From: Condylostoma magnum
Lineage: Eukaryota; Ciliophora; Heterotrichea; Heterotrichida; Condylostomatidae
DNA length: 40,026 nt
Assembly (NCBI GenBank): GCA_920105805.1
Contig: CAKKTI010000177.1
Coordinates: 1-40,026 of the forward strand
Direction of reading: 5' to 3'
The notes under the pieces are model-generated. The model saw only the letters and a list, made by a program, of their open reading frames with translations. It ran no database searches and was not told where the DNA came from. Below are positions 13,043-24,111 of this stretch, piece by piece (within the stretch, counting starts at the first letter, position 1; the number at the start of each line of letters is the position of its first letter). The position numbers and the translations under genes are program-made.

Positions 13043-13387
13043 CTATGCATATTTCTATCTCTCTGATTACTTTTCAGCCTCCTCTGGCACATTATAAGAT
13101 TTTCCAATATCTCTTATATCAAACTGATAAGATCTTCCAATTAAATTATCATAATCATCCAAAAACTCATCTATAACTTTTTTCTATACAATAAGCTAAT
13201 TTACCCTTGTTATTTTATTAAGAAAATACATCAAAAGCTCATCAAATCACTTTTATGTATCGCACTAAAACAGGAAGCTAAGTATTATTAGTTAACTATA
13301 AGAAGCATTAAGGCTTTACATCAAATCAGCATTCTTAATTTCAAACTAAACCCTAAAATTGCATACAATAAAGCGAACATAATACAT
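13043..13387 (-). CDS. unknown small protein (114 aa)
   Basis: A frame from ATG 13387 reads MYYVRFIVCNFRVQFEIKNA, then a hydrophobic helix (LIILSFLFQC), then a clearly protein-like charged C-terminus with KVIDEFLDDYDNLIGRSYQF and DIRDIGKSYNVPEEAEKQSE. Codon-level composition, acidic helices and the closing tandem TAG-TAA (13045-13040) support a real gene. The mixed start, beta-like then helical, resembles small trafficking-complex folds, but I cannot assign a family. It diverges from the plus-strand gene at 13439 with only 51 bp between start codons, so the two probably share a promoter. Confidence 0.6.
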
Positions 13388-13438
13388 AAAAGCCCAAATC
13401 ATATAAAATTAGCTTATTACCCCTTTCCATTAATAAAA
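13388..13438. promoter_or_regulatory. 51-bp shared region between divergent start codons
   Basis: The start codons of the minus gene (13387) and the plus gene (13439) are 51 bp apart, so both promoters and both 5' leaders must fit or overlap here. The sequence is AT-rich with a short C-run (CCCC at 13420-13423). No TATA-like element can be assigned with confidence. The region is inferred from gene positions. Confidence 0.5.
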
Positions 13439-14038
13439 ATGAATCCAATCCCCCCTAACGCTCAATTTCACAATATAAGACCTCGCACTAGAAAAGAAAG
13501 AGAAGGAATGCGTGACCGTGAAGGCATTGAAAAAGTAAGACTTAAAGAGAGAACTGGCGGGTATCATCATTATGAAGAATTCAAAGGAGTAACCTAACCA
13601 GAGACTCAAAGTACTTTATTTATTTCTGAGGCAGATAGATTTAATAAAGACTTTGCAGCTGAAGATAAAATTCGCAGGGAGCAGGAGTATCTACGTAATT
13701 AATAAAGATTAAATCAGAGGAGAGAGTAAGTAATTAATAGAGATATCGGCAGATGGTAAACTATGGAAAATGAAGAATAGAGGGAATAAGATAGAATTAA
13801 TCTAAGAAAAGTTAGAGTCGAGGATGTCGCCAAGAGCAATATTAGTGCTGCTTATAATCCTATCACTTTAGAATACGACACTTCATAGAAGGGAGAGTAG
13901 TTGAAGAGAGCGGATTAAGTTGTTTAGTAACGAGCGGAGTAAAGAATGCAGAATCTTGATACTAAAATGAACTCAGAGTACAATATTCTTACAGGGGAGG
14001 TTAGAAAAAGGGATGATATGAGGCAGAGGTATTATTAG
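13439..14038 (+). CDS. charged helical protein, possibly ciliary (199 aa)
   Basis: The frame from ATG 13439 begins MNPIPPNAQFHNIRPRTRKE and continues as a highly charged R/E/Q-rich helical protein: KVRLKERTGGYHHYEEFKG, SEADRFNKDFAAEDKIRREQ, coiled-coil-like RNQQRLNQRREQVINRDIGR, and near the end AYNPITLEYDTSQKGEQLKR and MNSEYNILTGEVRKRDDMRQ. The paired Y-N-(P)-I-T/L-T elements and the basic, elongated character recall small microtubule-associated axonemal proteins, but this is inference and no family is assigned. Stop TAG 14036-14038 follows QRYY; another UAR lies four codons on. Divergent partner of the gene ending at 13387. Confidence 0.7.
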
Positions 14039-14247
14039 TTAGGAGTTTAAATAGTTCAAAGAATAATTAGTATTTTGGTAAAATTAATGATAATTGGGGG
14101 GCAAATAAGATAATTTATCTTATTTACAAAATTCTTGATGCTATAATTACTAAATTACTGTATTCTACTTATGAATGTAAGTACAAAACATGCTTAGACT
14201 TACATAAAGGGTATATTTTTTTATGTTTACAATATAGTTATAATAAA

Positions 14248-17200
14248 ATGTCAAGCATTGATATCTCGATAGATGTTTAACAGCCTCTTATCAATGAACT
14301 ACAGGCGATTGCCGTATCAGTAATTCTTATTCAGAATGATTCATCAGACAACTAAATCTTTATGTCCTTTTCTAAGATAAAAAGTATTATGCACCACTAT
14401 GATCATCTATTTGTAAATTAAATTCAGTAGTAATTTCCCAGCCAAAACGATGAATTATACTAAATGATTCTAAAGCTCCACTAAATCTTCATGGATCTTC
14501 AGCTTCCTAACACCATTAATCGTCTTAATAATCTACAAGAAGCTCATGGCCTTTTCCATATTCTGAAAAATACCCAAGAATCATCAGATTCCTTTACTCC
14601 TCAAACATTCACAAGAGTTTAACTTCTCTCCGGGTAGAGTAACAGTAATGATGGATTTATAACCCTAGATTATGATCTATTAAAATTAGCAATGCAAGCT
14701 AGAGGAGAGTTTAATCTCTACATCAATGCAATTATATAAGAATTTTTGCAAAATATAGGTATATAAACCAACGAAATTGGTAATGCAGCCTAACTAAGAA
14801 ACACAGGCTTCAATATTTTCAGAAATTTATAAGATTTATAGATGACTTAAGAAAAATACGATAATTACCTACAGAATTTTGTATTTGGAGATGAAAAAGA
14901 GATAAGTGCTTCTTTGAACTCGTTAAAATCCGATTTATGGCACTTTACACTATCAGATGATAAATAAAGTCTGCATCTAGTTGAAAAACTATTAGTAGGA
15001 TTATTAGGCCATAAAAGTAATCAAATAAGAGATCAAGCAATCAAGCATCTCAATTCTTTTTACGATGATACAGACTGGTAGCTCCTATAGCCATTTGTTC
15101 CTAAGGTAAGAACAGTTGGGAAAGAATTTTCTATAACAGAAAGGGTTGAAATGAGTAATACTGAGTATATTTATCTGTAATTACATGCTCCTGGCTTTTT
15201 AGAACCAAGCAGGAACTATTTAGTCTCATATCACAATGTAGAAGTTTCTCCTACTCAAAAAGGATTTTTGCTTCAAGTGAATCTCGGAACATTTCCTAGA
15301 TGTGGATTTTACGACTGGAGATTTGTAACTGTACAATTTGGAGAGATTTAACCAGTGATGGCCAATTTTAGTTCCTCTAGAGTTAATCCTGAATAAGAAA
15401 TTAGCAAATTTTAAACCTTCCCAGTGTAAGGTAGATTTATAGTCCATCCAGCAGACTGTAATAATCTTTAAATTCATGAAATTTATTTAGATTTCCAAAA
15501 TGCCATCTAAGAAAGTAAAATTGACAAATCCGTAGATAGAGGTACTTTTACTTCTATTATACCTACTCTTTAGGATAAGCTAAGTCGAGGAATTAACTGC
15601 ATTTATCTAATGGGGATTTTAGAAAGATACAAGAAGCTCAATGGAGAAGGATCTGCTTTATCAGTAGTTGATAGAAGCGAGCCATATAGCAAGTTTGGAG
15701 GTAGGCAAGAATTTCATGAATTAATGAACCATGCTAATGGTTTAGGTATGAAAATAATTATAGACAGTATTTCTAGAGTAAGCAGTCGCCACTATTCTCG
15801 CAAGTACAAAGACAATAAAATATATATCAAAGACTCAAATGGATTACCAGTTACATGTTATGGGACAGATGGAAGATCCCTAAAATACGATGACTCCTTA
15901 ATGCTTAATTACAGAAAAGTTGAAACATGGAATCTGTTAGTGGAAGAAATTCTATAATTAGCAAGAAATTTCAATATAAATGGAATTCATTTAGATAATG
16001 CACACGCTTGGCCTTAAATCTTAGAGTTAGACGTAGATGAAATGTATAGAAAAGATTTAGACGGATAATATCACTATACTAAAGAGGAAATTTTTGATGG
16101 GTTTATTGTAAAGAAGAATGAAAGATTTGGATTCTGGGGAAGCGATTTGTAAAAGCTTTACCCAAACCCTATCTTTGTTAAAATTTGTAAAGAATTATGG
16201 AGAGAATTTCCGTAGTTTTTGATAGTTGCTGACGTATGGCATGGAACCTATTTGAATGGAAGAGATTATGTAGTAACTCGCTCTGGACCAATACCTAGAC
16301 TTTACGATATCCCAATTAATCTTGCAGCAGTATTTGGAAAATATTTGCATAAAAGTGGAGATATCGATGAAAAAGAGCGAAAAGAAGTATCAATTTTCAG
16401 TCGTTTATATGAAGACCGATAAAAATATATGCCATAAGATGCAATTCTAATAAATAGCTCTACAGGTCACTCACTTCCTTATCCAGCTTTAATGTATGCT
16501 CGAGGTGCATGGGCAGCTGTTGATCTATTATTCTTCTTACCTGAAATTCCCATGACTTTTATAGGTGAAGGATATGGATATGCATACAAAACTAATATTT
16601 TAAATTCAGCAGAGTATAATGCCACTACAAAAGAAAAATAATTACCAAGCTTACACAAAACTTAAATGAGTAGAGTTCCAAGAGTGGGATCAACTGCTTC
16701 TTTAGCCATTATCCCTGAAGTAAAAGAACTCATAGAGCGAGAGCGTAAATTTGCAAAGGATATTGGCCCTGAGTACGGATTTGATTTAACTAAAATTAGA
16801 ATGCATTATAATCATAGAAGAGAATTGAGAAGATAGAAGGAGGTTTTGAGATCAGGAAAGCTTGTTCCTTTAGTCTTCAGGCATGATCATGGTTGGCATA
16901 AACGTGCTATTGCTTTTGCAAGGTATATGAAGGATGAAATTGCTATAATTATTATTAACTTTAATGAAAATCCTATCACTGGATATGTAGATCTTACATA
17001 ACTAGAAAAATCTATGGAGGATGAGTAGACTATGATTTACAGTATTGGAAATTGGATGGATCCAGAAAGTGATTAGTTCTTTTTTAAAGATGAGTTGATT
17101 GCTGAGCAACATGAAGTATCATTATTGCCTTTTAGATCGGAAATTCTAGGAATCTATCCCAGTGATATACCAACCGAAAGAGCATTGAGAAATGCTATTG

Positions 17201-19437
17201 AAAGATTAAGGGAAAAACTTGCGAATCAAAAGCCTATTGATGCATCCTACGGGGTTTTATAGATGCTGAAAGTTTTGTAAAAGGATAACCCTGTTGAAAA
17301 TATTGGAAAATTAGCCAATACTTTTGGACTTACCTTTAAATATTTCCTTGAGCCTTTCTCCTTCTAGCCTGTTTAATTCGTAAAGCAAATAACAAAGCTA
17401 AATGATATTTATGCTGGACGTCTTTTAGGATACTGTGATTATATTTCCTAACTCTCTGGTGCATCTCATCCAAAATAATTTGCTACAACTTTAATACAAT
17501 CCAACACTCTAGGGCCCATAATATTCAGCACACCTGAATTAGGACGGTGGTCTACTGCTGGAGGTTTAGGTGTAATGGTTGATGAATTATCACAAGGTCT
17601 CTAACTCTTAGGAGAAGAAGTATGAGTTATTTCACCTTACTACCATTGTAATAAGAAAGGTGAAGAAAATTATCTAGAAAATGATCCAGCTAATGTATAA
17701 TGGCTAACAAACCTAGAAATCAATATAGCTGATCGTAGTTATACTATTGGAGCTCATAGAGGATTTGAGAATGGAATTCATTATATTTTCCTGCATAATC
17801 ATGACCTCTTTCCTAAAGTATATATTGATATGACTCCTTCTCAAACAATGATTTAATTAGTAGCCTGGGCTAAAAGCACTTTAGAAGTATTATGTTATTT
17901 ATAAAAAATACCTGCCATTATGGTAACTAATGACTGGTTTACTGGACTTATAGCTGCATATGCTAAACTTGGAACTTTCGGAGATGTTTTTAATGGAACA
18001 ATTTTTGTGCATATTGTTCATAATTTAGACCCATCATACGAAGGAAGATTATTTCCTACTAAAAATGAAGGAAGTTTTGAACATATTCATCAACTACCTG
18101 CAGATTTGTTCGTTAATCCTTATTGGTAAAGAACAGTAGTAAACCCTTCAAGATGTGCTATATAAACTAGTGATTAATGGGCTACTGTTTCACCATCTTA
18201 TAGAAATGAGCTCCTTAGTTAATCTCCCTTAAAGGAAATTTTAAAGGCAAAGAAATGTCCTTTTGCTTACCCTAATGGAATTCCTATTGAGCAAAGATTA
18301 GCTAAGCTAAAAGATAAAGGAACTCATACTGATGCAAAAAGAGAGTTATAATCTAAATATTTTAATATGGATAATATTGATGATAGCGTTCCCCTATTTG
18401 CATTTGTTGGAAGAATTACGGAATAAAAAGGAGTACATCTGATATTAGATGTGGCTGAACAATTAATTCCTGATACAAATGAATAAATTCAATTTTTAGT
18501 AGGAGGACCATTTAATCCTTCTGATAAATATAGTGTTATTTGCGCAAATAGAATGAGAGAGTTAAGGTAAAGGTATCCTAAGTGCTTCTTTGCTGACCCT
18601 GATAATTTCTTTTATGATGGACCCTTAACTAATCTTGGGGCAGATTTTGGACTTATGCCTTCTATGTTTGAGCCTGGTGGAATTGTTTAGCATGAGTTTT
18701 TTGTAGCAAGTACCCCTGTAATAGCATTTTAAACCGGAGGTTTAAGGGATACTGTAGTTGAGTATAATCCTAAGACTTAAGAAGGCTGTGGATTCGTATT
18801 TAAAATTTATGACTTAAATGATTTCAAAAGCTCAGTGTAAAGAGCTATAAATGTATTTAAAGATAAGGCTTAATATAGTAAGCTTCGAGAATAAGCATTT
18901 AAAGGAACAGTAGACGGTAGTAAAGTTTCTCGAGCATGAAATTAAGAGTTTTATCGTCTGGCTAATAAGATATACTATGAAACTGAGGAAAGAAAACGAT
19001 ATAATTAACTACTTAAAGGATGTGGTTGGAATTTATCTCATTATAGTGAAGTTTTGCCTAAAAACAGAGCAAAAAGACCTTCAATGGTTCGTTCTCCTTC
19101 TGGTAACTTAATAGGAGAGGCTGTTTTAACTAACAGATTAGCCCAACCTTAAGTTTTAAAACGTCATATTTAATTTAGGTACTAAACAGGTTTTAAGGTT
19201 GACCACGTACAATTAGTTGGAACTTTTGATAATTGGCAAATAAGGCATCCACTTACTTATGATTATTAATCAAATAGCTGGCATATAACTTTATAGCTTA
19301 AACCAGGCAGATATCTTTATAAATTTGTAGTAGATGGATAACATTGGGTCTACTCACAAGATCATCCAAGTGAGTCTGATTCATCAGGTAATACAAATAA
19401 CGTAATAGAGGTTAATTAGTTAGTAAGATTTAGTTAA
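14248..19437 (+). CDS. three-part glucan enzyme: GH13 amylase-like + GT5 glucan synthase + glucan-binding module
   Basis: About 1,729 residues in one frame with no intron. Residues about 1-330 are helical and not recognised. Residues about 340-880 are GH13-like: FHELMNHANGLGMKIIIDSI, the nucleophile region NINGIHLDNAHAWP (D near 580), and IVADVWHG, where the usual acid/base E is D, so hydrolysis is doubtful. Residues about 1090-1590 are a GT5 (ADP- or UDP-glucose) synthase: ELGRWSTAGGLGVMVDELSQ, NDWFTGLIAAY, FVGRITEQKGVHLILDVAEQ, the EX7E segment PSMFEPGGIVQHEFF, and TPVIAFQTGGLRDTV. Near residues 1650-1720 a CBM48/AMPK-beta-like module reads VQLVGTFDNWQIRHPL and RYLYKFVVDGQHWVYS. The likely product is storage alpha-glucan; fungal alpha-1,3-glucan synthases have a similar amylase-GT5 order but add a membrane part. 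TGA 17623-17625 is W in LGEEVWVIS. The stop is TAA 19435-19437 or TAG 19417-19419. Confidence 0.93.
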
Positions 19438-20952
19438 ATATGTGATTACTCGAGATAAAATAATTATAAGACTTTTATTGAAGTATAAAGTATATATCAT
19501 TTACCTCTATATTGACTGACACTGAGTTAAGACTAAAATTTTTAATTTTCTAACCCGATTTAAAATAGATTAAAAGAATTATTATTTTGTTAAATTTATA
19601 CTTATTTAAACATTAAATAAATTGGGTAAAAGTGTGCTTCAAATTTATCAATATAATTTTACGGAAATTTTTGACTGAATTGTACCCTTGAATGCTTTTT
19701 ACGGTTAGGATCTTAACAAAAAATTTTAATTCTATCATGATATAAGGTCTAACTGCATATTTAATAAAAGAGTATAAAGCTAGATTGCCTAATATTAATT
19801 ATAATATGTGATCATATAATTGAAAATTAATACTAAAGAAACTTTAAATAGTAGAAAATTTAGGATGATGAAAAGATTTATTAGAATTTGTTGCTTAACT
19901 AATATATTAATGATGGTTTGAAATATGTAAATTAATGTAGATGACTTATTACTACTAATTTTATGAATAAAAGATTGATAGATATTATAAGTAGCAATTA
20001 TAAATAATCATCCTTCTTACATTTTTGTACAGATTTAAAAAGTGCACATATACAGGAGCAAAAAAAAAAAAAACAAATGTTAGTTTTAACATTATCAGGA
20101 TTTAAATACTAATGAATTCATACTATTCTAAAAAATCCATGATTAACTCTATTTTAATACATTTTATCGTTATATCTTTTAATACAATAAACAACTTATA
20201 TATTACTCTTTAGATTTAATAACTATTGCAAATGCTTCTTAATATATTACAAAGGCAATTCACCGCTAAAATTTAGTAGATAAATTGTATTAAACTTCTA
20301 ATAATTTTTCAAATAATATACTTCTATAATTAGATAATATCATAAATATTTTTCATTCGTAAGTTATATTTAAAGGATTACAATAAGTAATATTTATAAT
20401 AGCACCAAATAATACACTAATAATTAGTCATTAAAAAACTTCTTCCTCTTGATTGGCTTATAATTCCTTTAATATGGTGTACTAATAATCTATTTCCAAA
20501 TACAAACACCAATAGGAAAACTTCCTAGTATTATGGGCTTCTTTCAATTTATACTACAAAGATAACTATTTAGTCTTAACCACAAACCTATTATATGGAC
20601 ATACAAATAAGTTTATTCTATATTATAAATATCTATTGCAAAATAATAAAATTTACTTATAAAGGATGTTGATAGTCTGCAAAATAAATATATTATTTTG
20701 TAGCATGGTGAAAAAAGTTTTTTCTATCAAATACAAATATTATGGAGGCTAAATTTTAATATTATTAAAGGAAAAATAAACTTAGATGAGCTAATAGAAT
20801 ACTTCATTTATACTATATAACTTTCAAAAATATGTAATCGTACTCATATTTACTTAAGAATATAAACTTACGTAATCAAATAATCAATTACAGTAAACAA
20901 ATAATACAAAATTCACTATAAATCCCAAAATCCAAATAATTAGCATAATAAA
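19438..20952. other. 1.5-kb AT-rich spacer
   Basis: The longest gene-poor stretch of the window, between the glucan-synthase gene and CNOT9. No motif is seen on either strand. A weak plus-strand frame from ATG 20112 runs to about 20940 with few TGA codons (MNSYYSKKSMINSILIHFIV... LLPLDWLIIPLIWCTNN), but its I/N/Q/Y composition is that of translated AT-rich spacer. A 14-base A-run lies at 20060-20073. The CNOT9 promoter must lie near the 3' end of this spacer. Confidence 0.45.
20060..20073 (+). repeat. poly(A) run of 14
   Basis: Fourteen uninterrupted A residues in the spacer upstream of CNOT9, the longest homopolymer noticed in the window. It could be slippage-prone spacer or a nucleosome-excluding promoter element. 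No retroposed sequence with target-site duplications is visible next to it. Confidence 0.8.
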
Positions 20953-21774
20953 ATGGACGAGCAAGACAGAGAAAGATTGTACGATTTAGTTTATAATTTG
21001 CTTATTCCTGATAAGAGAGAGGAGGCCTTAGTAGAGCTAAGCAGAAAACGTGACTAATTTACCGAACTAGCTCCGATTCTTTGATACAGTCAAGGTACAA
21101 TGGCAGTTCTACTTTAAGAAATAATAGAAATCTATCCTCTGCTATCTCCCCCTAATCTCAGTGTAGTATCTTCTAATCGAGCTTGCAACGTTCTAGCTCT
21201 TCTATAATGCATAGCTTCGCATGCAGACACTAGACCTCTCTTCCTAAAAGCACATATTCCACTTTATCTTTACCCATTTCTCAACCTATTAAACAACTCA
21301 AGACCCTATGAATACTTAAAATTAACCTCTTTAGGTGTAATAGGAGCTCTAGTAAAGCCTAATGATCCTGATGTTATTCACTTCTTACTTCCTACTGAGA
21401 TTATAGTTTTATGCTTTCGTATAATGGAAAGAGGTAGTGAGCTTTCTAGGACTGTAGCTACTTTCATCATACAAAAAATTCTTTGTGATGAGAATGGGCT
21501 AAATTTTATGTGTTAGACTTTCGATAGACTACAGTTAATTTGTAATGTTCTAAATACAATGGTTGAAGCGCTTAAGGATTAACCAGGTTCAGGTCTTTTA
21601 AAACATATAGTTAAATGTTATTTAAGACTTTCAGAGCATAGTAAGGGAAGAGAGTTACTAAGAAAATTTTTACCAAGCGGGTTCAAAGATGTAAATAGCC
21701 CTTTGTTAGCTGATGATAGTATGAGGAGATGGTGCACTAATTTGCTGTATAATCTGGGCTATTCTGTTAGTTAG
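20953..21774 (+). CDS. CNOT9: CCR4-NOT complex subunit 9 (CNOT9 / Caf40 / Rcd1)
   Basis: About 273 residues forming the six-armadillo-repeat scaffold that docks on NOT1 in the cytoplasmic CCR4-NOT deadenylase and recruits RNA-binding regulators and GW182-type proteins. It aligns almost end to end with the animal protein from memory: [100 protein letters not shown], and [21 protein letters not shown] of LWYSQG is TGA 21082-21084 and Q of LLQEI is TAA, so this gene tests both reassignments at invariant positions. The N-terminus is short, as usual in protists. Stop TAG 21772-21774 follows YSVS; the alternative is TAA 21805-21807. Confidence 0.95.
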
Positions 21775-21856
21775 AAAAATGGAAAATCTTGTATGAAAAC
21801 TTTTTAATTATTGGTATTAAGGCTATGTATTAAAAGAGTTTTAAGGCTGCTTCAAA

Positions 21857-22126
21857 ATGAGTGAAGAAAAATTAATTCGCTCAAGGTTCATAAACGGAGT
21901 TTTAATAAATTCAGTCATGCATTTAGGGATTTTGTCTGTCTGTTGGCATTGAGGAGTAGGAAAAAATACGATAAATGAAGTTAAATTTATACCTAAAACC
22001 ATCAGAATGCTAACCACCTTAATACTCATCCCACTAAGCGCATATTACAGATATTAAGATTTAATATATTCCAAGGATATACAAGAACTTGCAGAGAAAT
22101 ACAGGATAAACTTAGAAAATTCTTAA
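21857..22126 (+). CDS. small two-helix membrane protein (89 aa)
   Basis: The frame from ATG 21857 reads MSEEKLIRSRFINGVLINSV, a hydrophobic segment MHLGILSVCWHWGVG (W21-like residues via TGG and TGA), a second one MLTTLILIPLSAYY, and a polar helical tail DIQELAEKYRINLENS. It ends at tandem TAA-TAA, 22124-22129. Size, the basic start and two membrane segments suit an accessory subunit of an organelle membrane complex, and the neighbours are mitochondrial genes, but no family is recognised. The next ATG on the same strand follows after 5 bp in another frame, so the two may share a transcript or be parts of one gene joined by an intron I cannot place. Confidence 0.6.
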
Positions 22127-22131
22127 TAAAA

Positions 22132-22320
22132 ATGGGCAAAATTCCTTTAGGATTTCTTCCACATCCAAGCTCTATAACTGGTTTATTCGCTTATACAGCT
22201 GCTGCGCTGATTTTACTAGTTCTTTTGAGCTGGTGCATCTCAATACCTGCAGAAAATCTAGAAAATATAAGACAAAAAAGGATAATACACGACAATTACT
22301 CAGATAAAAAGTCAAAATGA
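22132..22320 (+). CDS. small single-pass membrane protein (62 aa)
   Basis: The frame from ATG 22132 gives a short P-rich start (MGKIPLGFLPHPSSITG), one strong membrane helix (LFAYTAAALILLVLLSW) and a charged tail ending DNYSDKKSK. It is visible even in the standard code because no UAR interrupts it. The end is TGA 22318-22320, one of few places where TGA may serve as stop; TAA 22327-22329 is the alternative. It starts 5 bp after the stop of the previous gene and ends about 5 bp from the convergent NDUFA8-like gene. It looks like a small inner-membrane subunit; the family is not recognised. Confidence 0.6.
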   Translation: MGKIPLGFLPHPSSITGLFAYTAAALILLVLLSWCISIPAENLENIRQKRIIHDNYSDKKSK

Positions 22321-22325
22321 GTTAA

Positions 22326-22640
22326 CTAAAAATAACTTCTTATATCGATTGGACATTCCACATACTTTTTGACTTGTTCATCACATGATTGACCAATCCA
22401 ACTTCTTTTACTTTCTTCAATACATTCTAAAGATATATCAAAAGAATCTTTACAATGTGGGGGTATATCTCTCGTCTTTTAGAAACAATCCATTAAGCTT
22501 TATGCTAAATCCTTACAGCTTCCTGGGTCTACAACCTTCCCTATAGGTGCAGCTCTACATAAGTTGAATTGCTTTCTTACTTCTGCACAAACACTGTTTG
22601 CTTTAATACTGTGAAGCAAAAATTAGTCAGAATAGTCCAT
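22326..22640 (-). CDS. NDUFA8: NDUFA8-like complex I subunit with four CX9C motifs
   Basis: A 104-residue protein with exactly four C-x9-C pairs: C18-C28, C42-C52, C63-C73 and C86-C96. Two coiled-coil-helix-coiled-coil-helix domains in tandem, with this spacing and size, characterise NDUFA8 (the 19/20-kDa subunit of mitochondrial complex I), which is oxidised and trapped in the intermembrane space by Mia40/CHCHD4 and needs no cleavable presequence. None is seen here. The N-terminal helix FLLHSIKANSVC fits the segment before the first cysteine in plant and animal homologues, supporting the ATG at 22640, although this lies only 4 bp after the stop codon of SCO1. Stop TAG 22328-22326 is required, since the frame then runs antisense through the convergent gene. 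Confidence 0.85.
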
Positions 22641-22644
22641 TTAC

Positions 22645-23382
22645 CTAAGATTCTAATTCTTTTATGTGCGATTCTATTGTATCTGCTAATTCTTCATTGT
22701 TGAGATTTGCACCTAGGATGTTTATAAATTAGTTGTTTTTATCAAAAAGATACATATAAGTAGTATGGTCGAGCATGTAGTCTCCTTCCTCGTCTTGCTG
22801 GATTTTGCGACTGTAAAGCCTGAAAGTGCGCTTGAAATCGTCCATATTCTCATTCTTCACTATAAGTCCTGCAATCTAAGGGTGAAACAAGTCACAATAT
22901 TATTTTACCTTGTCACCTGTATCTCTATCAGGATCTAATGAGACAAACAGGAATTTAATGTTTGTAATTCCTCGATCTTTTAATAAATTGATTGCTGAGC
23001 CTAATTTCTATAGTGATGCTGGACATATGTCTGGGCATCTTGTAAAGCCAAAATAATAAACTACATATTGACCATTAAAGTCATCTTATGTTACTTTATT
23101 ATCATTTATATCAAATGCATACCATGGACCTCCTATATTAGCAGATCCGACTATTTTTACCGTTGGTTTTTTGTCTTTTTGTACTGGATTCTTAATTAGA
23201 TACTAGAAATAAATGCCTAATCCAGCTATTAAGGCAGCGGATAAATAAAAAACTGGAGGTACTATTTTGTTATAATTTTCGTCCTCCTTTGGATCTTCAT
23301 TATCCTATTCTGGCTCAGGAGGTTGTGCACTATAAGCTCTATATATGGTTCTGCTAAATCTGGCTCCTAACCTAGTCAGCAT
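22645..23382 (-). CDS. SCO1: SCO1-type cytochrome c oxidase copper chaperone
   Basis: A 245-residue mitochondrial inner-membrane protein that delivers copper to the CuA site of cytochrome oxidase. In order: a basic amphipathic presequence (MLTRLGARFSRTIYRAYSAQ), an acidic linker, one membrane helix (VFYLSAALIAGLGIYF), then the thioredoxin-like domain with VYYFGFTRCPDICPASL carrying the copper-binding CxxxC, FLFVSLDPDRDTGDKV, and the conserved copper-ligand histidine in MLDHTTYMYLFD. The length matches the family. Stop TAG 22647-22645. The NDUFA8-like start codon follows 4 bp later in another frame, and the preceding coiled-coil gene ends 18 bp upstream. The tight row of mitochondrial genes suggests common expression. 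Confidence 0.95.
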
Positions 23383-23400
23383 TTTTATAAATTTACACTA

Positions 23401-24078
23401 CTAATATTATTGAAAAAAGGGGTTTTTGCTATTTCTTGGCGTCTGTGGTATCTTCTTAGGTGAAATGTGGTCATCTTCTACAATACAGCTGTCGCTTGCA
23501 TATTCATCTATTTCAAGCCCAGAGTGCTTGCATCCAAATTCAAATTGCTTTTAGTTTACTTCTTCTCCCTTTTATATACTATTTATTACTTTAGGACTTT
23601 ACTCGGCTGAGCTGTTTTCTTCTGCTACCTTTGGCATAATAGGCTATTCTTTTATTTTACCCTACAAAAATTTACTGAGCAAGGTCTATTTTACAACTAA
23701 TTTTTAATCTTCTTCTTATTGTTATTGATTTATATATTGCTCCTTAATGTTGGTAATTTAACTCTAAAGTTCATTTAGAAAAGAATGTTAAGCTTTTTTT
23801 GCCTTCTTATCAGGATGTGGTGATGTCCCAGCTGTCGAAATTGTATTAGATTAAGCTGCATGATTTTCTTCATCTGACTATTCAGTATCTCCCATAAATC
23901 CTTAATCAAAATCTTCAACATGGAAATTAGTTTTAGCTGCAAACTTTTGCAAGCCTTCTATATAATCACCGCTTCTGGTTCTTCTATGACAAGGATAAGC
24001 TTAATTCTAGGGATCCAGGTCTGGAAGCGTATGAGCGAAGGTATTGTATAAACGTCTGGAGTCGTCTTCTATGGACAT
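23401..24078 (-). CDS. polar coiled-coil protein of unknown function (225 aa)
   Basis: The frame from ATG 24078 reads MSIEDDSRRLYNTFAHTLPD, an acidic, low-complexity middle, a helical Q/E-rich stretch likely to form a coiled coil (SFLNELQSQITNIKEQYINQ, then QQQEED), and a tail with proline-directed sites (HISPKKIPQTPRNSKNP). I recognise no family; SP and TP sites suggest regulation by phosphorylation. It ends at tandem TAG-TAG, 23403-23398, 18 bp before the SCO1 start. The gene begins 33 bp after the end of the DOP1 gene on the same strand. Confidence 0.7.
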
Positions 24079-24111
24079 TATAATAATTAAGACAAGATTA
24101 TTTAACTATGA

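Noticed and set aside
20060-20073. The A-run as the tail of a retroposed copy.
   Set aside because: No gene-like sequence precedes it, and no flanking target-site duplication could be found by eye.
22609-22644. A 36-nt stretch at the SCO1-NDUFA8 junction looks like an intron (GTAAAT start, CTAAT-like branch point, pyrimidine run, CACAG end), which could fuse the two genes.
   Set aside because: Removing it does not join the two reading frames, and it would delete the NDUFA8-like start codon and the FLLHSIK helix that matches homologues. The coincidence is noted, but the fusion is not supported.
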